A DNA stretch of 64,000 nucleotides, from NCBI GenBank assembly GCA_902792435.1, contig CADAZN010000021.1:38340-102339 (forward strand). The letters are read 5' to 3'. Within the stretch, counting starts at the first letter, position 1; each line of letters begins with the position of its first letter. The notes under the pieces are model-generated. The model was not told the DNA's origin and made no database searches. It worked only from the letters and a program-made list of their open reading frames with translations. The DNA comes from an uncultured Bacteroidales bacterium. Its GTDB lineage: Bacteria > Bacteroidota > Bacteroidia > Bacteroidales > Muribaculaceae. The translations under genes and the position numbers were made by a program. Shown here in pieces: positions 60,870-64,000 of the stretch.

Positions 60870-62060
60870 ATGAAGAAAACAACAAGAATACTCGTGGCAA
60901 TTGCGATGTTGCTCAGCAGCACCGCAGCATTTGCCGACGATGACATCAAGAATGAAGAGTTCAACCCCATCACCACCGGTGTGACATCGCTCAGCATCAC
61001 TCCCGATGCCCGCGGTGCTTCTATGGGTGACCAGGGTGCAGCAACCGACCCCGACGTCAACTCTCAATTCTGGAACCCGTCGAAGTATGCCTTCGCCTAC
61101 AGCAAGGCCGGCGTTTCTATATCTTACACCCCATGGCTGCGCAAGCTCGTTAACGACATCTTCCTCGCCAACCTATCGGGATACTGGAAGATAGGTAGTG
61201 GCGACAATCAGGCAGTGAGTGCCTCGATGCGTTATTTCTCACTTGGTGAAATCAACAGCACCGACGACGGTGGCAATGCCATGTCGAGCATCAACCCCTT
61301 TGAAATGGCATTCGACGTGGGCTACTCTCGCAAGCTGAGCGAGAAGTTCTCGATGGGTGTGGTGCTGCGTTACATCTATAGCGACTTGGGCTTCTCTAAC
61401 TATAGCGGAACCGACCAAACAACTGGCGCATCGGCTTTCTCGGCCGATATCTCGGGATACTTCAACACCTACCCCATGATTGGCCGCAACGAGTGCCAGT
61501 GGAACTTTGGTTTCAACATCTCAAACATTGGTTCTAAAGTGAGCTACAATGGTGGCGACGACCCTGCTTTCTTGCCAACAAACTTGAAATTAGGTACCGC
61601 GTTCACCTTCCCACTTGCCGACTACCACAACCTAACCATTGCAGCTGAGGCCAACAAGCTACTCGTTCCTGCACGTCCTCGTCTAACAAACTATGACAAC
61701 CAGGAAGATTACGAGCAGGCACTGCAAAACTGGAAGGACATGTCGTCAATCACTGGTATCTTCAAGTCGTTTAACGATGCTCCAGGCGGATTTAAAGAGG
61801 AGTTGCGCGAGATCACCTTCTCAATTGGTGCCGAGTACAGCTACAACCAGCAGTTCTTCTTGCGTGGCGGTTTCTTCAACGAGAACAAGTACAAAGGTAA
61901 CCGCAAGTACTTCGGCCTAGGTGCCGGCTTTGCGCTCAACGTCATCAAGCTCGATGCAGCCTACATGATTGCCACAGCGCAGAACAGCCCACTCGACCAA
62001 ACACTGCGATTTACCCTCTCGTTCGACATGGACGGCATTCGCAACCTGTTTAACAAGTAG
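60870..62060 (+). CDS. porV: Type IX secretion outer membrane protein PorV (LptO-like)
   Basis: 396 residues. Signal peptide 1-22 (ending SSTAAFA). The mature N-terminus has the family's NPITTGVTSLSITPDARGAS, MGDQGAATDPDVNSQFWNPS, then a FadL-like 14-strand barrel ending in FTLSFDMDGIRNLFNK. PorV binds the C-terminal sorting domain of T9SS cargo at the translocon and hands it to the attachment complex. Sorting-domain proteins in the window (34312, remains at 62742) fit that role. It has its own terminator and no porU neighbour here. Confidence 0.93.
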   Translation: MKKTTRILVAIAMLLSSTAAFADDDIKNEEFNPITTGVTSLSITPDARGASMGDQGAATDPDVNSQFWNPSKYAFAYSKAGVSISYTPWLRKLVNDIFLANLSGYWKIGSGDNQAVSASMRYFSLGEINSTDDGGNAMSSINPFEMAFDVGYSRKLSEKFSMGVVLRYIYSDLGFSNYSGTDQTTGASAFSADISGYFNTYPMIGRNECQWNFGFNISNIGSKVSYNGGDDPAFLPTNLKLGTAFTFPLADYHNLTIAAEANKLLVPARPRLTNYDNQEDYEQALQNWKDMSSITGIFKSFNDAPGGFKEELREITFSIGAEYSYNQQFFLRGGFFNENKYKGNRKYFGLGAGFALNVIKLDAAYMIATAQNSPLDQTLRFTLSFDMDGIRNLFNK

Positions 62061-62087
62061 AGCAACTAATACATTCTATTATATCAT

Positions 62088-62115
62088 AAGGGACGAGGCG
62101 CACCTTGTCCCTTTT
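62088..62115 (+). terminator. Intrinsic terminator of porV
   Basis: AAGGGACGAGG and CCTTGTCCCTT form an 11-bp stem with one G-U pair around a CGCA tetraloop, followed by TTTT. Confidence 0.85.
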
Positions 62116-62131
62116 ATTAAATAATCAACCA

Positions 62132-62620
62132 ATGAACAACCAAACAATGCGCATAGGATATGGATTTGACGTTCACCGCCTGGTAGAAGGCAGGGAGTTA
62201 TGGATTGGCGGAGTGAAAATAGAGCACGACAAGGGGTTGCTAGGTCACAGCGACGCCGACGTGGCAATTCATGCCCTGTGCGACGCACTGCTTGGTGCTG
62301 CTGCCTTGCGTGACATTGGCTTTCACTTCCCCGACAGAGATCCGCAATACAAAGGCATTGACAGCCGCAAACTGTTGCGCGAGGTAATTCAACTGCTCGA
62401 TGAGAAAGGCTATCGACTGGGCAACTGCGACATCACCATCTGCGCCGAGCAGCCCAAGATGAATCCGCACATCCCAGCAATGCAGCAGCAACTCGCCGAA
62501 TGCATGCAGTGCCATCCCGACCAGGTGTCAATCAAAGCCACCACCACCGAGCACCTAGGCTACACTGGCCGAGGCGAAGGCATCGCTGCCCACGCAGTAG
62601 CTTTAATAGTTAATAGTTAA
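62132..62620 (+). CDS. ispF: 2-C-methyl-D-erythritol 2,4-cyclodiphosphate synthase
   Basis: 162 residues from the ATG at 62132; a second in-frame ATG at 62147 ([12 protein letters not shown]) is equally possible, and a TTG at 62105 inside the porV terminator is rejected. Zinc ligands lie in GFDVHRL (Asp, His) and the later [20 protein letters not shown]-type segment ([20 protein letters not shown]); other markers are [20 protein letters not shown] and [20 protein letters not shown]. It cyclises CDP-methylerythritol phosphate in the MEP pathway, together with IspE and Dxr elsewhere in the window. The last codons (ATAGTTAATAGTTAA) are themselves a short repeat. Confidence 0.95.
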   Translation: MNNQTMRIGYGFDVHRLVEGRELWIGGVKIEHDKGLLGHSDADVAIHALCDALLGAAALRDIGFHFPDRDPQYKGIDSRKLLREVIQLLDEKGYRLGNCDITICAEQPKMNPHIPAMQQQLAECMQCHPDQVSIKATTTEHLGYTGRGEGIAAHAVALIVNS

Positions 62621-62688
62621 AAGTTTGGCAGTGCCTTATTAAACAAACTGGCAATTAGCACTTATAATAAATACAACAGATTTGAGTA

Positions 62689-62733
62689 AAAAAACATCGC
62701 AAGCGGTTGGGCCTGCGATGTTTCATTTTATTG
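62689..62733. terminator. Bidirectional intrinsic terminator
   Basis: AAACATCGCA (62692-62701) and TGCGATGTTT (62714-62723) form a 10-bp stem that can extend inward; an A run on the left and a T-rich stretch on the right allow termination in both directions, between ispF and the remains at 62742. Confidence 0.8.
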
Positions 62734-62741
62734 CGGTTATG

Positions 62742-62849
62742 CTATTTTATAAGTTTCTCGGTAGTGCGTGTGCCGTCGGTGTAGCTAGTGACCTTGAGGT
62801 TCACGCCATTGAATGGCTCGGCACTCTCAATGCCAGCGAGGTTGTAGTA
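62742..62849 (-). pseudogene. Orphan C-terminal sorting-domain tail (remnant)
   Basis: On the minus strand an open stretch of 35 codons reads YYNLAGIESAEPFNGVNLKV, then TSYTDGTRTTEKLIK and a stop. This resembles the ends of many Bacteroidales secreted proteins (YYNLxGxxxxxPxxGxNxxV...DGTxxTxKxxK), probably a T9SS-type tail. It is not in frame with the dockerin sequence upstream and has no start, so it appears to be the surviving end of a deleted gene. Confidence 0.6.
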
Positions 62850-62883
62850 GCAATAACACCTCCTTCTGCTTTTTGAATTCTTA

Positions 62884-64000
62884 TCACTGCCCTAAAATTT
62901 TATTGTATACCGCAGTGATGTCGGCGGCAGTAACTTTGCAGTCTCCATCCACGTCATATGACATCGGCCGATGTCACATGACCATCACCGTCCACGTCCT
63001 CTTTTTTATGCCTCAACCGTTGGGCGACATCATACATGCAACCTTTATAAACCAGTTCTCCGTTCTCATAAACAGCCGAGAGACCAGACATTTTCTCTCC
63101 GTCACTTGCGTTGGCATCAGCGGAGAATGGCCTATATGGCATCAGCAAGTCGCCGAATGCACAGTCAACTCCAATGCCCTCTATGGTCTTGAATTCTTCA
63201 ATAAATGGGTTTGCCGTTTCGCTGTTTCCGTCACATGCGATGTGATATGCTTTCCTGAATGTTCCTGCAACTTCAAGATCTATCATCGTGGCATTATCCA
63301 TATTATATGGATATGGGTATTCAGGAGAAGTTGAGATTATGAACATCGGAGCATAGAAGTTGTAAACTCTATCGGGCACCTCGAAGCCTGGCCAGTAGTT
63401 CACGCCTATAGCCTCGACTTGCCTATATTCTTCTTTTGCGTAGGCGGCAAGGTACGGCTCCTGAGCATTTCCTTGCTCGTCATAGTTGGTGCGATAAAGA
63501 TTATGATACACATTGGTGTTTCCAAAAATATCGGTTAACTCTGTCGCTCCATTAAACTCAAGAGTATACAACTCAACTTCCTCACCTAATTCAAGACCAA
63601 GGGAGCTTTCGTAACCTATATACTCCCAAACCACTCCCTCACGAACTAGTGGGACGTAGTCATCATTCTTTGTGAAATCGTCTTTTGTGAAGATTATCTC
63701 CCCGTTTTCGCTGCACGAGAGCATGACGCATGGACCGATGTTGCCAGTATGCCCTCTTAGCAAAAAATTATTGTTGACACCAACTCCTTCAACTACGTAG
63801 TAATCATAATCGACATCATCATAGTCAACTGATATATTTAGTCGCTTTCTACTCACACCATTCACTCTGACGAAGTCCTCAGCAAGAACATAACCGTCGA
63901 TAAAACTTTCGTATGGATGAAGCCCGATATCAAACAGCAGTTCCATCTCTCCATCTTCTCTCACGTTCCACACTTTACCGTTTTCCTCATAGGCAACAGC
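62884..64000 (-). pseudogene. Dockerin-containing surface protein, frameshifted and 5'-truncated by the window edge
   Basis: The frame is open from base 64000 (YEENGKVWNVREDGEM...) to a stop at 62954. The body contains related segments ending in EGVG/EGIG motifs (YYVVEGVGVNNNFLLRGHTG; FKTIEGIGVDCAFGDLLMPY and LSAVYENGELVYKG), a pattern I associate with uncharacterised Bacteroidales surface proteins. It then enters a dockerin loop (DVDGDGHVTSADV) and stops. A second loop (YDVDGDCKVTAADITAVYNK, ILGQ, stop at 62884) follows in another frame, so the ~20 residues usually between two loops have been deleted with a frameshift. The second loop also has Cys in place of a conserved Gly. Confidence 0.7.

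Noticed and set aside
1-64000. tRNA, rRNA, tmRNA, RNase P or SRP RNA genes
   Set aside because: No T-loop consensus (GTTCRANNC) with matching acceptor arms and no conserved core of the other RNAs was noticed; a covariance-model scan would be decisive.

Overview
The window looks like chromosomal DNA of a gut-type member of the order Bacteroidales, most like Muribaculaceae or Prevotellaceae. The grounds are promoters of the Bacteroidetes type (TTTG, 19-21 bp, TAnnTTTG), type IX secretion parts (a PorV homologue at 60870, a PorD/DUF4835 homologue at 28191, a type-B C-terminal sorting domain at 34312), two TonB-dependent-receptor-like barrels, dockerin-like DVxGDGxVTAAD loops, a TIGR04133-like radical SAM enzyme, and a debranching enzyme/GT4/GH57 glycogen operon. 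The family assignment is inference. I saw no tRNA, rRNA, CRISPR array, insertion sequence or prophage gene.

Layout. 1-6000: two receptor-regulator modules, a barrel protein next to a membrane-anchored winged-helix regulator, and a second barrel divergent from a LuxR-type regulator. 6160-9310: an M13 peptidase and about 0.8 kb of stacked intergenic repeats. 9315-14041: RlmD, a DUF5686-like outer membrane protein and a SanA-like protein. 14100-19655: glycogen metabolism (debranching enzyme, GT4, GH57 with a lysine-rich tail, YqiA-like esterase). 19696-23663: an MBOAT/DHHW polysaccharide O-acetylation cassette. 23770-24983: a 1.2-kb gap without genes, then an XRE regulator. 25721-32035: RlmB, RecN, PorD-like, UvrA. 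32058-37390: two lytic transglycosylases, a secreted type-B T9SS protein, a signal-peptide-bearing acyl-carrier protein and a radical SAM/SPASM enzyme. 37479-44165: RluA-type synthase, DnaJ, GrpE, IspE, a dicarboxylate/amino-acid symporter and two secreted paralogues of unknown role. 44335-50717: PNPase, RlmI, RseP and Dxr. 50898-55998: a broken dockerin/SUMF1 gene, pseudouridine catabolism (PsuG, PsuK), a COG2509 flavoprotein and MarC. 56085-62620: AspT-like transporter, ArgS, Bax-inhibitor-like protein, PorV and IspF. 62742-64000: remains of dockerin/sorting-domain surface proteins.

How the genes connect. Three enzymes of the MEP isoprenoid pathway (Dxr, IspE, IspF) lie in separate places. 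PorV, PorD-like, the type-B sorting-domain protein and the decayed sorting-domain tail are parts or cargo of one T9SS export route. The most unusual unit is the radical SAM/SPASM gene followed 11 bp later by a cysteine-free, signal-peptide-bearing acyl-carrier-protein fusion, under a near-consensus promoter that would give an almost leaderless mRNA. A second signal worth testing is a 24-bp element placed exactly 6 bp upstream of the -7 box of the pepO-like, pnp and argS promoters.
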